This document shows positions 13,216 through 26,100 of a DNA stretch of 64,000 nucleotides, piece by piece. Numbering within the stretch: position 1 is the stretch's first letter; each line of letters begins with the position of its first letter. The DNA comes from Tachypleus tridentatus. Lineage: Eukaryota > Arthropoda > Merostomata > Xiphosura > Limulidae. The stretch is from positions 25,709,276 to 25,773,275 of the forward strand of contig NW_027467782.1 of assembly GCF_004210375.1 (NCBI RefSeq). Reading direction: 5' to 3'. The position numbers and the translations under genes were made by a program. Under the pieces are notes generated by a model. It had not been told where the DNA came from and ran no database searches. It saw nothing but the letters and a program-made list of their open reading frames with translations.

Positions 13216-13847
13216 TCCAGTAACACTCATGAGGTCATCTCAAAGGTTAAAGTTTAATTAATATTATATTCTAATTTCATCAAAATAATCCCAGTTCTGA
13301 ACTTCATTTACATATTATATCTTTAGTTGCTTTTTGTATTACCTGTTAAAATTATGTCACGTTCGGTTTAATTATGTATTAAAAATCAATTTATTTCTGC
13401 CTTTGTCTGCTACAGATTTGTTAATCTTGAAATTTAGTTTTACATTTACTGTCTATAATTTTGAAAGTTGAAAAGTAGATATAAACTTCCTGTGTCAAAC
13501 TTTAGAAAATGTTCAAATATATGTATTTGTAAACATTGACTGATATGAAATTCTGTGTAATAGTGTTTTGCGCTTATAAAGTATCTTTTCTTTTTATCCT
13601 TAATACCAATCTGCCTGACGTTCATATCAAGTCAAACATATCCTTGTTTATTACGTAATGAAGTAAAAAAAAAACTTTTCTCTAACCACTTAAGTCATTA
13701 ACTTGTCGAAACTTATACATCAGGGAGTCTAGCAGGTCATGTGAGTCATTGTTTCATAAACTGTTACCAGAAGGCAGTATCAGAAAGTTTAATTCGTGAT
13801 GACGAGAAACCTACTTGAAGTAAAAACGTGTTTCAGGACAGCTGGTG

Positions 13848-13925
13848 TGGGTATTAACACTTTACTAATAAAGCAGAAAACAACATTTCGACATTCTTTG
13901 GTTATCTTCATGTTAACAAAGATAT
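13848..13925 (-). mobile_element. Penelope-like element 3' end
   Basis: In reverse it matches the 3' terminus of the element at 2396-3765 and the ends at 52738-52876: a segment with 'cgaaatgttgttttctgc', then 'aataaagtg', then 'taatacccacaccagctg'. Only the terminus is present. Confidence 0.5.
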
Positions 13926-14089
13926 AATATTAGTATGAGTTGTATTACTAGGAGCGTTTTGATAGGGGGCGTGTCAGCAAAAAAGCCTCTCAAAGACCCA
14001 AACTACACTTTTCTCTCACAGTTGACAGGTGATTTTGAAAGCTGGAAGAGTGCCGACAAACCAATAACAACAACAAACCACCATTACTA

Positions 14090-15085
14090 AACAATCTAGA
14101 ATTTTCACTGCAGAAGTGGAGAATTACAATAAATACGTACAAAATACAAGCCATATTATTTACAAAATTGTAAGAAAGGAAACCAAATTAATATTACAGT
14201 TACATCTAGACATGACTCTTACAGGTAACAATATCAGCAAAATTCTTAGGGATTACTTTGACTCAAAATTAAACTAGATAGCACACATTAATAGCAGAAA
14301 AACCAGAATTTGGAAAATAGCGAGTTACATTAGGAATTTGAATGATCAAACAAGAAGTTTCAATAGGAAACATATTAAAGCTTAACAGAACATACATAAA
14401 ACCAGCCGAAGAATATGTTTGTATAACGTGGATAAATATGTCAAAACACACACCAACAAACTACAGCAACTACAGCATTGTATTTTAACAAAAGCATTTG
14501 CAGTTCCACGATCAACAAACTAAATATTTCTTCACAACTATTGAAACATGCCAATTCTATTAAACAGACCCCTGGATAACTTGCTTCAATATTATAAAAA
14601 CATATCAATACAAATGAACTGGTAAGCAAACTAAAGAGTTACATAATACATGATGAACTTAGCCCTAAGTACCTTTCCACTCTGAACGTCACAAATACAA
14701 AACTTAAAATTCAGTACAGTGCTAGGCTAAAAGAGTCATAGATACAAACGTAGCTCTATTTTAAAAGTGTTGTATGAAAAAATAGTATTATGCGTTTGTT
14801 TGTATATGACTGCCAGTTGGATCATAAAAAAGAGAAGCTATAAAACCATATGAATTAATATTACTCCATGAAAATGTTATGTTAATTAAAACTGCAGACA
14901 ATAGACGAAATTTAATATACTGTAAGTAATACAACAAAAAAAGTAACAATGCTAATTAATTACTCAAGATTTAGAAGCAGTGCAGATAAAATAACAGTTC
15001 CAGAGAAGGAGGAAGAGGTCTTCACTAAATCTGTCTCTCTCTGGTCCAAAACATGGACCGAATTCAGATGAAGAAGAAGAATTTG
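14090..15085 (+). mobile_element. Jockey/CR1-group LINE, 3' part, second copy
   Basis: The block AKFLGITL near 14235, then NRTYIKPAEEYVCITW near 14390-14440 and a conserved 'gaacttagccctaagtacct' near 14652, line up with the copy at 6345-8190. Many stops. The 3' region has 'ggaggaagaggtc' and ends with 'gatgaagaagaagaa' near 15080. Confidence 0.65.
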
Positions 15086-15329
15086 ATAGTGAATGTAAGT
15101 TCTATGAAGTGACACCAGAGGATAGATAGTGTGTTATCTACATCTTCCTGAAAAAACTGTTTCGTGTCACCCTGTGCATTTTTCAAATCGGTGGGCTGAT
15201 ATAAGAGGTATAAATTATAGATAAAAGTCAAACTATACCATCTCAGGTCTTATCAATACAGATATTATTTCAAAATCTTGAAAAAACCAATAAAAACAAT
15301 GATTATCAGAGAGTCATTGGTGTGGAAAA

Positions 15330-15458
15330 ATGACGGCTGTAAAATTTACGTTCATAGAACCAAATGATTTGTATGTTCTTCAGTTTAGGGATGTTACAGA
15401 TATTTTACAAACATTAGATTTTGACACTAATAAAGGAAACTATGAAATTTATCACTAA
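15330..15458 (+). other. Short unexplained open frame (42 codons), possible exon scrap
   Basis: From ATG at 15330 to TAA at 15456 the frame has balanced, non-repetitive composition (it starts MTAVKFTFIEPNDLYVLQ). A donor-like 'gtaagt' follows near 15480. No family is recognised, and chance is a real alternative given the length. Confidence 0.2.
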
Positions 15459-16700
15459 GCGGTCCATGATTTTGACGGTAAGTATAACACGCCACCTTAT
15501 GATTACTATATGACAGCATCTTTTAAAAGTAAAATGGGACTTACAAGCTGAAAGGGGGTGTATAAACAGGGCCTAAAATCGTTCAAATATAAAATGTTCT
15601 TTTTCTGTTTTACAGGTCCAAGAGGATCTGTACAAGGTGATAATGATTTTTCCTAGTTACTGAGTTACAATTAAAGGTCCTTTTCAGACCATCGAACCTT
15701 AAAAAAAAAATGTTACGAATACACATTTATTGTTTTATATCTGTGGTCGACTTAGTTTTCAAGTTAAATTAATGTACGGATATAAGTCGATATAAATTCA
15801 GCAGTTTTTAACATGAAAAGAAATACAGTATTTATTCTAATATATCAAACAAGATAGATGTGTGAGCTATCCCAATTTTTATAAACATTTAACTTTCGTT
15901 AAAAGTAAAGGCAGAGGAACTGCATAGTAACGCTATTAATAAAAGTGAACAAAACTGCCAATATATTCATTGAAATTAATAAAGATGACATTCTTAATTA
16001 TAAGCACAATTTGAATTTTACCTAATATTTGTAAAGAAGGAGTTTCATTACGACCTATTGTTTTCGACAATTGAGTTTTCAGCCATACTTTACTGGGCTT
16101 TAGTTGAATTTTTAAAATGTTCACTGTCATTGAATCTATATAAATAAATGTCTGTATGTGTCTGTTTCTTATACGTCTCCACGTTTCTTGTTCAATTAAC
16201 ACAAAATTTAACACAGTGATAAAGTTCTATTTGTTATTCGTCTGCAAACCATTAACTAGGTAATCAGACCAACGTCCTGCAATTCCATCTTTCACAAATG
16301 CTAATAGTTATCTTTAGTGTTTTACACTATATTATTTATACCCAATAGAAAACTAAAGTATCAAGCGATCTGGTTTGTTGTTTTCCTTATGCAGCTTTGT
16401 CTATTTTATCATTTGGTTTCAAATTTCTTCTGATGGAAATTACTAATTACATTGGAGAGCTTAGCTTAATTTCTTTAAGGAAATTATCACATAGTTAAAA
16501 AGCCAGAAAATTATCACATTTATAGGACAGTGTTTTCTGTGTATTATTATTCTCCGTTCCCAGATGTATCATTTAATTACATTAAAGCATTATTGATTGT
16601 ATCAATACCTTTAGTACATCAAAAAGTGAGCTTAAGTTTCATGACAGTTGACAGCAAAAAAGAGAAGACCCAGGCGAATATCATATTTTTTGTTTTTCAT
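15459..16700. other. Stretch without a supported gene
   Basis: A minus-strand frame at 15936-16214 includes a segment like the 3' ends of some RTE-type LINEs ('aagaaacagacacatacaga' read in reverse), but no RT accompanies it. Nothing further could be supported. Confidence 0.35.
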
Positions 16701-16708
16701 GAGTATGT

Positions 16709-16714
16709 TTTATT
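16709..16714 (-). promoter_or_regulatory. Candidate polyadenylation signal of the Ig receptor gene
   Basis: AATAAA on the minus strand about 105 bp past the stop codon of the last exon. AT-rich sequence yields such hexamers by chance, so this is tentative. Confidence 0.35.
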
Positions 16715-16817
16715 TATTATTTATATCAGTGAGTAAAATGTACAAAATAGTAACTTATGAGATAAGGTAAAGTAATTCTTTTTAATATGGTATGCTTGTA
16801 TGCAACTCATGGGTTAT

Positions 16818-17189
16818 TTAATTTTTGGATTTTGGTTCCAGTTTCGGATCTCTTGTGAAAACAATCTTGTGAGGGCTGTCAACGTGTTTAATTTGATTAT
16901 TCTTTTTAGGTTTCTGTACAATAAGTTTATGTTCGCTTTTGCAACGTTTCAATTGACACGTAGGTGTTGATTTTGGAGCTCTACCAATAACAAATTTGTT
17001 TCGGTTTTCACTATTTTCAATGACAATAAAAACGTTTCTCTGATTATGTTCTGGCTTACTGCCAAGTCTTACAGTAATAATTTCATCAACATTATGGAAA
17101 AGTCTAGTTGAGGGAGGCCTGATGTTGCTTGACACCTCCCTCTGGATCCAATCAACGTCTCTTATTTCTTTCGAAGCTGGTGTTTCTGC
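16818..17189 (-). CDS. Receptor exon 6: last coding exon
   Basis: Entered from acceptor 'catcttcag' in phase 0. It encodes 123 residues, starting AETPASKEIRDVDWIQREV and ending EPKSKN-stop. It is rich in Lys, Arg, Ser and Pro with no hydrophobic segment, as expected for a disordered cytoplasmic tail. No domain is recognised. Confidence 0.55.
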   Translation of the reverse strand, partial: AETPASKEIRDVDWIQREVSSNIRPPSTRLFHNVDEIITVRLGSKPEHNQRNVFIVIENSENRNKFVIGRAPKSTPTCQLKRCKSEHKLIVQKPKKNNQIKHVDSPHKIVFTRDPKLEPKSKN

Positions 17190-20100
17190 CTGAAGATGTA
17201 AATCATAATTAGTGAGGGAACACTCATCAATCGGAAAAAAAAAAACTGTTTTAATAACAATAATCAGTTAATAAACATTTTAAAAATATATAATTTATTC
17301 TTTATGTAACAATCATTTTACTATAATATGAATAAAACCAAATAAGTGTTTATATGAAAATTGTATGTTATGAAATTGGGTTAAGATATCTGATAAACGT
17401 TTTCTCGAAACTCGAAATATATCTCAAGCATTGTCCCAAATAGTGAGGAAGGTAATATAGAGCAAACAAGAGCTTTAAATAATGTTTAACATTTATGTTT
17501 TGTAAGTTCACAAATACTAACTTGTTAAAACAAGATAAAACTACTGTTATAAATAAATGTTAGTTGTTCTCCTCATTTCATTGTTATATAAATTAAACAT
17601 GAAAAGTTATGTAATCTGAACTACAAATGACTATAAAGAGAAAGAGTTTTCAAACTGTCTTATCATAGTTGTAACACTGAAGTAAATCACGGAGTTTATA
17701 GTACTTTAAAATATTCAATAATCTTAGTCCAAAAGAAGACAATTGGATATTTCACTAAATGTCTGTCAGACCAGTGAAATTTGGCTGACGATAAAAACAA
17801 ACTGTTGTAAAATGTATCAAGGTGTTATTAACAAGATATGGTGGAATCACTTGTTACAAAATGGTACAAATACACTGGTACTAAACTAAGAATAATAAAA
17901 TCCACATTTTAAGAAGTTACCGTGATCTAACGATTCGCAGCAATTATGTGATAACTGTTAAAAACAGAATCAGATGTTCGCAGCTTCAACAGAACGTCAT
18001 TTCAGTGTATGTACGGTTAAAAACTCATAAAGTTTGGTAATATTAACAACGAAAGGTAAATTTTAGTTATAGTAAGACACAAAATAACTCACTTTAATAT
18101 CAGTAGTGGAAGTATGTGTGGTAATGAAAATCATGAATCAGACCTTTATGTTTTCCAGATGTCATAATAGCAATGGAAGTACCTCTTACATTATCATATA
18201 TTGTAATGTTTGGTTCTGGCTTTAGCTAAATGGATGATAATTGTCTTGCCACATGTAATAATATTGAAGAAGAGGTAATTGACCAGTTTAACTAGGGTAC
18301 AGACTTATCAAACCTCAATAGTATCGAACATGTATAGGTCTCTTTTGGAAGAAGAATTACATGTATTCAAATGACTCTGAACGCATGTTTTTCTGTAGTT
18401 GTGGATGTCTTAACAACACTCATTGTAAGCAAGCATATCATATTGATCACACAGTTTGACACAGTATACATTACATTAAAGTGAAATGTTTTTAACTCTA
18501 CCAAATATAAATCATAAACGTAATATGAATGAGAAATTAATTCAATTTTGAACCAGATACAGATATTCACATAAATTAAGTATCAGAATGGTTGTAATTA
18601 TTTTATAACAGTAATTTTGCATTAACATTAATAATGTGCTATTAATTCCATTATATTTCAGTTGCTTCTTGCAATATATATATATATATATGTAGGTATA
18701 AATTAACTTGTACGAAGTGAAAGTTTAATATTAAGAGCGCATCCTATTTATTAATGGTTATATACTTGTGCTGTATAATACTGAGTACTATAAAGTAAAA
18801 GAATTTTAAACGTATACGAACCGTTGTCAGTGAATCAGATTTTAATGTCTCTTCAGGTTTCTCATCATTCACGATTGTCTCAACGCGTGTCTTTAATTCA
18901 GTTTTATCAGGACTTGAAGCAGGCTTGCTCACGTTTTCTGCTCTTTCTGGTTTCTTTTCTACTGAGTGATTTTCATTTATTGTCTGCAATATGGTTGGTT
19001 CTGTTTGATTTTCCTTTAATACCACATTAGTTTCTCTTTTATTGAACTTATTTGTTGGGGCCTTCTCACACTCAGGGATCATTGAAACAGCTTCCAAAAT
19101 GTCTAATTCACTGGGGGTGATCTTTTTTAGTTACAAGCTCCTGGTCTTCTAGCTTCGTGTAGGCAAAAACCACAAGACCCGAGGATGCGGTTTTTTAGAG
19201 CTTTCCATTTGCCCCGGGCTTTTTTATTCACATTGCAGAAACAACAAAGAACACTAAATAATAATAAATAAAAAATAAATGAGAAATAAAAACGCGATTT
19301 TTTTCTTTCAGTTTTCTATATAAACAATACTATTAAAGATTAACTCTAAATAGTTGTCTTTTTTGTTGGTTTTATCGTTAGCAAACAGATCTACAAAACA
19401 CTTGATAAACCACCATGTAGAAATGTTAACTACAATTGAAAAGTTATTTTGACCTCATTTGTAAGGTTAATTAAACATATTCAGCTTTACAAGGTTCACA
19501 TTTGTGTTTTCACAAATTAACTACCAAAGGGGCACTGAAAACACTTGACATTTTCAAATATCCAACCATACTATTCAATTAAAAGATAATTGGGTATTGA
19601 GGTCAGATGCTCTCTCACCCCTGTTCCACATACTTTAATTAGCAAGAACTGGAAGATAACTTGTAACTTACCACAGAGCAATAAGACAAATCGAAATTAG
19701 TGTCAGCTCTTCCATCCACCAAGGATACCTTACAACTGTAGGTTTGGTCGCCCAGGGGGAAAGTTACCTTAAGAACCATATCAGTTGGATCTTAAGAGAG
19801 AGAGAGTTGTTTTTAAAACAGTTTTACACATTGTATCGATTACACAAAACAGAAAGAATACTTCAAATGTAACTTCATAATAATAGGGAAGTGTATAATT
19901 CTTTAAACTCAAATATAAACTTGATTTAACATATTAAAAATTTCAATTAAATAAATATGATATTTCTTACATGTATAATATATTTTCATATTAAGCATTG
20001 ATAACAACCTTTACAATTTGACAACTGTATATATGCATTTTATCTTTACACATTAAAGATAATTAGCAAAGAAAAATGACGCCTGTTGTATTATTTGAGC

Positions 20101-23100
20101 TCCTTACTAGTAGACAAATAGTACAGTTGTGTAATAACAACAACTATATAGTTATATAACGGGAAATCAATTAGGTTTTCCAACATATTTACATTGTGAG
20201 ACGATATATCACGAAACCTACTGACTTTCCATTCCAAACACACGTGATCAGGCTATATAAGAAAAATCTAGACATTTTCTCTACGATAATTTACATATTA
20301 TACAACTCAGTATAACACAGTGAGTTAAATCAACTTAGATTCATTAAAACTGTAAGATATATAACACAAATTAAACAAACCGTCTTTCCATTGACTACTT
20401 AATAAAGCCAGTTTGTTTAATCGCTATTCATTACTGAATTAAGTTTTATAATTAACTTCTTCACTTATTATGGTACACAATTATATTTTGCTATCGAATC
20501 GTATCCACTGAATGGTAGTTTCTGCGTTTTATAACACTATTAACAATTGTAATTTTTACAAATTTGTCTTTACTGTAAATTTCCCAGATAAAGAACGATA
20601 CCATTTTGACCACAAACACTGAACGTCGTACGTCACTGCTCATGAAGTTTTTCGTTTACTTTGTAACAATTCTTTCTAATAGTTTTGTTCAGAACTTACG
20701 AGACGGTGCTAACGTTTTGATAATCCAATGTTATTATAATCTTATATTAAGACATTTGTTTTGTATTTGGACAAATTACTTTCTTTTATTACAAAAACGA
20801 CATTATGTACACAAAATAAACATATTAAACATAGATTAAGTTATGTTTTGGGACATACACTGTTTTAGTTAAATATCTTTCGTCTTTTTAGTAATAATGT
20901 GACGCACACAGATGTGCTATCGAGACACCGTAATATTTGTTTTTCAATTTCGCGGATAGCTGAACGAGGGCTTTCAGCGCTAGCCGTTCCTAATTTTGAA
21001 ATGATACACTGGAGGTAAGACAGCTATTCAATACTATTTGTCGTAAATGTTTGAGCTCATCTTTAAAAGAGTAGTATGATTTCTCAGTAAAACAAAGCTT
21101 TTAATGCATTAAAACCATGAAAGTTATGAAGAAGTATCGTATTATAACAATCTGCCTGAACAAAAATAAACATCTTTAAAATGTTAAGGAAACAATAAAA
21201 GAAAACTTTAAAACCCTTTTGTTCCATTACTTCTACAAAGATCTTTATTATCAGCTCCTTCTTCATCAGTAATTTTATCTCCAGGACAAGGTATACAGGC
21301 GTCAGCAGCAAATGATGTCATGTAAGTTCCTCCTGGACACGGCAGGCAGTGAGTTTGGAATCCATTGTCATAGTGACCAGGAGGACATGGATCTAAAAGC
21401 GTTAAAAGTACATAGCTAAACATTTATTTACCCAGTGTTAATTTTTATCGTTCTAACAACGTCTTTAGTATCAAAAACGTATTTGTTTAACCAAAATTCC
21501 ATATTTTTAAAAGTCTTTCATCTATTTGTGTTTAATGTGAACAGTTTAAAGTAATTGAGTATCATATATACTTACAACACCTGTAAACATCTCTTTGGTA
21601 TCCTCGAGTACAGTTGAGATTCTCGGCTGGAACATACACTGGGAAAACAACAGAGAGTTAATATTTTTGTAAGCACCTTTTGTGTCACCGTTGGAATTTT
21701 AAGGTTTTTCACAATGAGCACGACGCACTAGTTATAATATTAATTATGACTCACTCTGTAAAATAACAACATAAATGTTACTTTTCGTGAGAAAAATAAA
21801 ACGTGTCGTGCTTCAAAACAGTTTCTTAACAGTAGACTTTTGTTTCTTTATGTACTTCATAATGGAGTTCACTTATGAAACCAATCACACAAACTTGGAA
21901 ATTTATAAAATGACAGACGATCTTTTTTTTATTGATACATTAGATTTCCGTTGGTGTTTCCCTTGCAAAATTCTTATTTGTCACAGTTAAACGTGAAACC
22001 GTTGTCACTGTTTATGTTAATATCAGGTATGAAAATACAGGTTCTTTTGGGAATATTACGTTGGTAAAATGTATCAGTATATGATTGTGTCTTGCAAACA
22101 ACAAAATATCAAATAATATCCGTGTAATGCACAAAATGCGTGATATGCATTCCGAGAAAATTTTTCATATGAAGTTAAAATAAAAGCAAATACTTAATAT
22201 TTTGTGGATTTATCAAGATAAATAATATTGCGATATAACACCTTTCACTGTAAATTTAAAGTATTGTTTATTCAAAATACGTTCTTAAAAAACTTCGTAG
22301 ATATGATTTGTATCTTTACAGTTCATAAGATTTTGATTCAACATTCATAAGTTGAGTTCATTATATCAAAATAACTTTGGAGCCTCATTACTTCTCTCTA
22401 CAGGTTTTCCATAATCCATCTTGTCTTTGGTCACATAGAAATCTATAATTACTACATCAGTCACGTGACTGGTACATCTGTGTGTGCATATCTATCTAAT
22501 TACTCAGCGGTTAGAAAACTGGGATATTTTTTTACGTACCGTCGCCTGGGACACTTCAGCGGTTTTTATCTCTGACATTTGTGTTCTTACGACTTGTTGC
22601 AGGTCTTTTTCCGAATTGTTCTGGCAAACCAAAATTATTTTTCGATGCTCTTAACTACAATGAATATCTTTGTTTCCAATATTTTAAATTCTCATTTGAA
22701 TATATTTTCATGATTTGGGCATATAAAAATTTACATTGAAAAGGTCTGTTACATACCTTTCCCAAAAGCAACCAATTTTCGGTTACATTACACCATTTAC
22801 GAAATGTTAAGCTATGTCATGAAGTTGTTCTGATAAATTCTGTTCTGCCGTAACTTTATATCAAATTAAGTCACATTATATGCCAGGTTGCATATTCAAA
22901 ACTGTTTTGGTATGGCTTACTAATCCCTATAAACTATAAAGTATTATTGCTATGAACATCAGTGGCAGCCTCTGACTAATACTGTATGTTTATTACAGGA
23001 GTACCGATAATATTACGAGTTATTTCAGGGCATCTTCAGCATCAACTAATGGAATGTGATGCATCTTCCAAGAGTATATTATAGCTGTCAATATCAACAT

Positions 23101-26100
23101 CTGCACCTTGGAGTTGGGCAATATCACCCATTACTGGAGTCCTGATTAGATGGATCAGTATATGGACGAACAAAGGGTCGTGAGGTTTATCTTTAAAATG
23201 TGTAGTATTGATGGTAACATTTATAGTAATTATATGTCGATATGTTTACCAATACTTATTCATACCACACTTCAACATCGACACTTCCTCTCATGAAAAT
23301 TAAGAAAAACTGATTTCATGTTATCTCTAATGTAATAATTCATTGTGAGTAGTTTTAACATTGTTGTCATAATCTATTTCATGCATTTATATTTCTGAGG
23401 AACCCACTTGAAGCTAATAAATTTTGCAGACATTCTACAATGGGTAATTTAAAACTTTTATCACAGAACTCATATATAATTCGACGTTTTTAGGTTATAA
23501 AGCGATTAGGAAGGAGATTTGAGATACGGTGATATAGAGAAACCTCAGTCAACAGCACGATACTCACCCAGTCAATAACCCCAAATGCAATAAACAAAAT
23601 ACTTAAATTCTTGTGAAAAAATAAAGCAAATACAATACTAATGTCATTTATAAAATACTTTATGGCAACTTCCACGTATTTTACGTCAGAGAAACAAGCC
23701 CGAAACTCAAAACAACATTCATGTAACACACAAAAAATAGAATGTCACGTTTTTAAATTTAACACTGCAACTCAAATAAATATTCTTCAGGTAACATTTA
23801 AATACTAAACAGAGAATCCAACATCACCAGACAATAAACCAAATAATTCCTTGTAATACAAGAGCAAACACACATTAAACCAATATAAAAACACACTTTG
23901 ATATCTGTATTAATAAGATTTAATAAATCTTGTTCGATGTATTATAGTTTGAAGATGATACTTTTAATTTACAAAATATTCTGAAAATACTAAGAGTAAT
24001 GCAGATAGTATTAATGGGAAATTACACGAAGGTTGTTAAAAACTATCATTTGAAGATAAGACAGTTCAATTATCATTACAATTAAATGATATACAAGATA
24101 ACGTGTCGTTTTATGAACGAAATTGATAAAAACAGTTTACTTAACGAAGATTTGAGTATTTTAAAATTCCTATCTGGTGCAGTAACAACAGTTTGATCAG
24201 CAGAGACAACTACATAAAGAAATTATTTACTTTGTAGGTGAACAAACGAATAATATGAATTATTTGACTCAACCAACTGAAAACCATGATTAGAAAAGTA
24301 TCCAGATCATTGGTAAGTATCACTAATATATCAATACATATCAGAGAAAAACAAAATAAAATATATAAAACAAGAGCTGAGATGTTAGTTTTCAATGACA
24401 AAATTCAGAATAATTAACAGTAGTTGGCTTTTACAGTGGAAAACAGTAGATCGGAGTTAGCTAAGTTAATACAAGCACTGTATGTGACCGCAAATAGAAA
24501 GTTAAGTTCTTGCTTTCTACTCTGAGTAAGCTATCAAATCTATTAAACAAAAGCAAAAGATTACCTCACACTTACAGTTTGTGGTCCCTACACAGTTATC
24601 AGATTTTCATTTATTACACGTGGACTGATATTAATACAGCTACAATATACAGCTGCATTTCTTTTCAATTTGTTTAGACGTTTTCAAGGTACCTCTAATT
24701 GTAGCTGTAGTAATGTCAGTCCGCGTGTAATAAATGAAAATCTGATAACTGTGTTGGAACCACAAACTGTAAGTGTGAGGTAATCTTTCGCTTTTTGTCC
24801 AATATATTTGATAGCTTACTTGGAGTAGAAAGCAAGAACTTAACTTTCTAATTAACTGTAGAGAATGAAAAGCTTTTCGAATGATCAAGCACACATAGTT
24901 ATTCTTATAGCCAAACCACATCGGGCTATTTACTGTGTCCACCGAGGGCAATCGAACTCCTAATCTTAGCGTTGTAAATCCATTGACTTACCGCTGTCCC
25001 ATCGGAAGACTATTTCATTAAAACAATAACTCCACGAACATAGTTATTTAAAGTTAAGTGTTAACTAATTTTATCTGTTTGCAGTCCAAAACTGGTTGCT
25101 TATCAGTTCGATTATAAGACTATAATCGTAACGTTTTTTAATGAATGATTAAATGGTACAATAGATTATATTACACGTTTTTAATCTGCGAGTTTTTGTT
25201 TCTATTTTTCTCTGTAAATTTGCACTCCACTTAAACTAAACACATACTTATACGACTTGGATTTAAATCTATTCATAAAGAATGTGAAAAAACAACGTAT
25301 TTGCAAGTCATTTGTAAATACTGAATCACAAGAATAAGAGGATCAATTTAAAAGAAAACACCAGTTTTAACAAATGAAGTTTTAATCAAAATTCCTTTTA
25401 ACCAAAGAAATTATTCAGTCGCATTTATTCCAGTTTAAACATTAAATCATCGGGAGTGTAATATCATTGCTTCGCCAACTTAAACATTTTCTACCCATCC
25501 TGTACATATTTTACAACGAATAAAGAAAAAATATTTTTGATCGCTATAAATGAGACCTACTAACGGGTTCTAGCATTAAAGAAATCTCCTAAAACGAGAT
25601 TTTCGCACACCACAGACTTAAAATCGGTAATGAGCAAATTGATAAAAATGAGGCAGAAATATTTGCGAGCAAATGTGACGTTAAACATAATTATTAGGCT
25701 TCACTAACCTCTGCACTCCCCATCAAAACCTTATACTATTAAAGAAACATCCATTTATGGTAAGAACGAAAATATCTAATTTGTATATGTAAAAATAAAT
25801 GTAGAGTTGAGTTGTTTATGTGTTTTCTTTCAGCTAAGCCACGTCGGGCTATCTGCTGAGCTCACCGATGAGATTCGAACCTCTCATTTTAGCGTTGTAA
25901 ATCCGTAGACTTACCTCTGTACTAGTAAGTGGCAGAGATAAGCTAGCAAAAAAAAAGAAAAAAAGAATCGAACGGCAGTGGTATTAACAGTTTGAAACTA
26001 CTGTATAGAAACTTTAAATTGATTGAAAGTGTTGTGTATCAGTAAGAGTTTCAAATTTTTAACCAAATCTTTGAATACCTAAGGTTGATTTGTCAGAGAG

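Noticed and set aside
15936..16214. 92-codon minus-strand frame, considered as a gene and as an RTE-type LINE tail
   Set aside because: The tail likeness is a short generic segment. No reverse transcriptase or target-site duplication was found.
23030..23210. Minus-strand protein-like stretch (PVMGDIAQLQGADVDIDSYN)
   Set aside because: No family recognised, no splice sites in phase with the receptor gene, and stops nearby.
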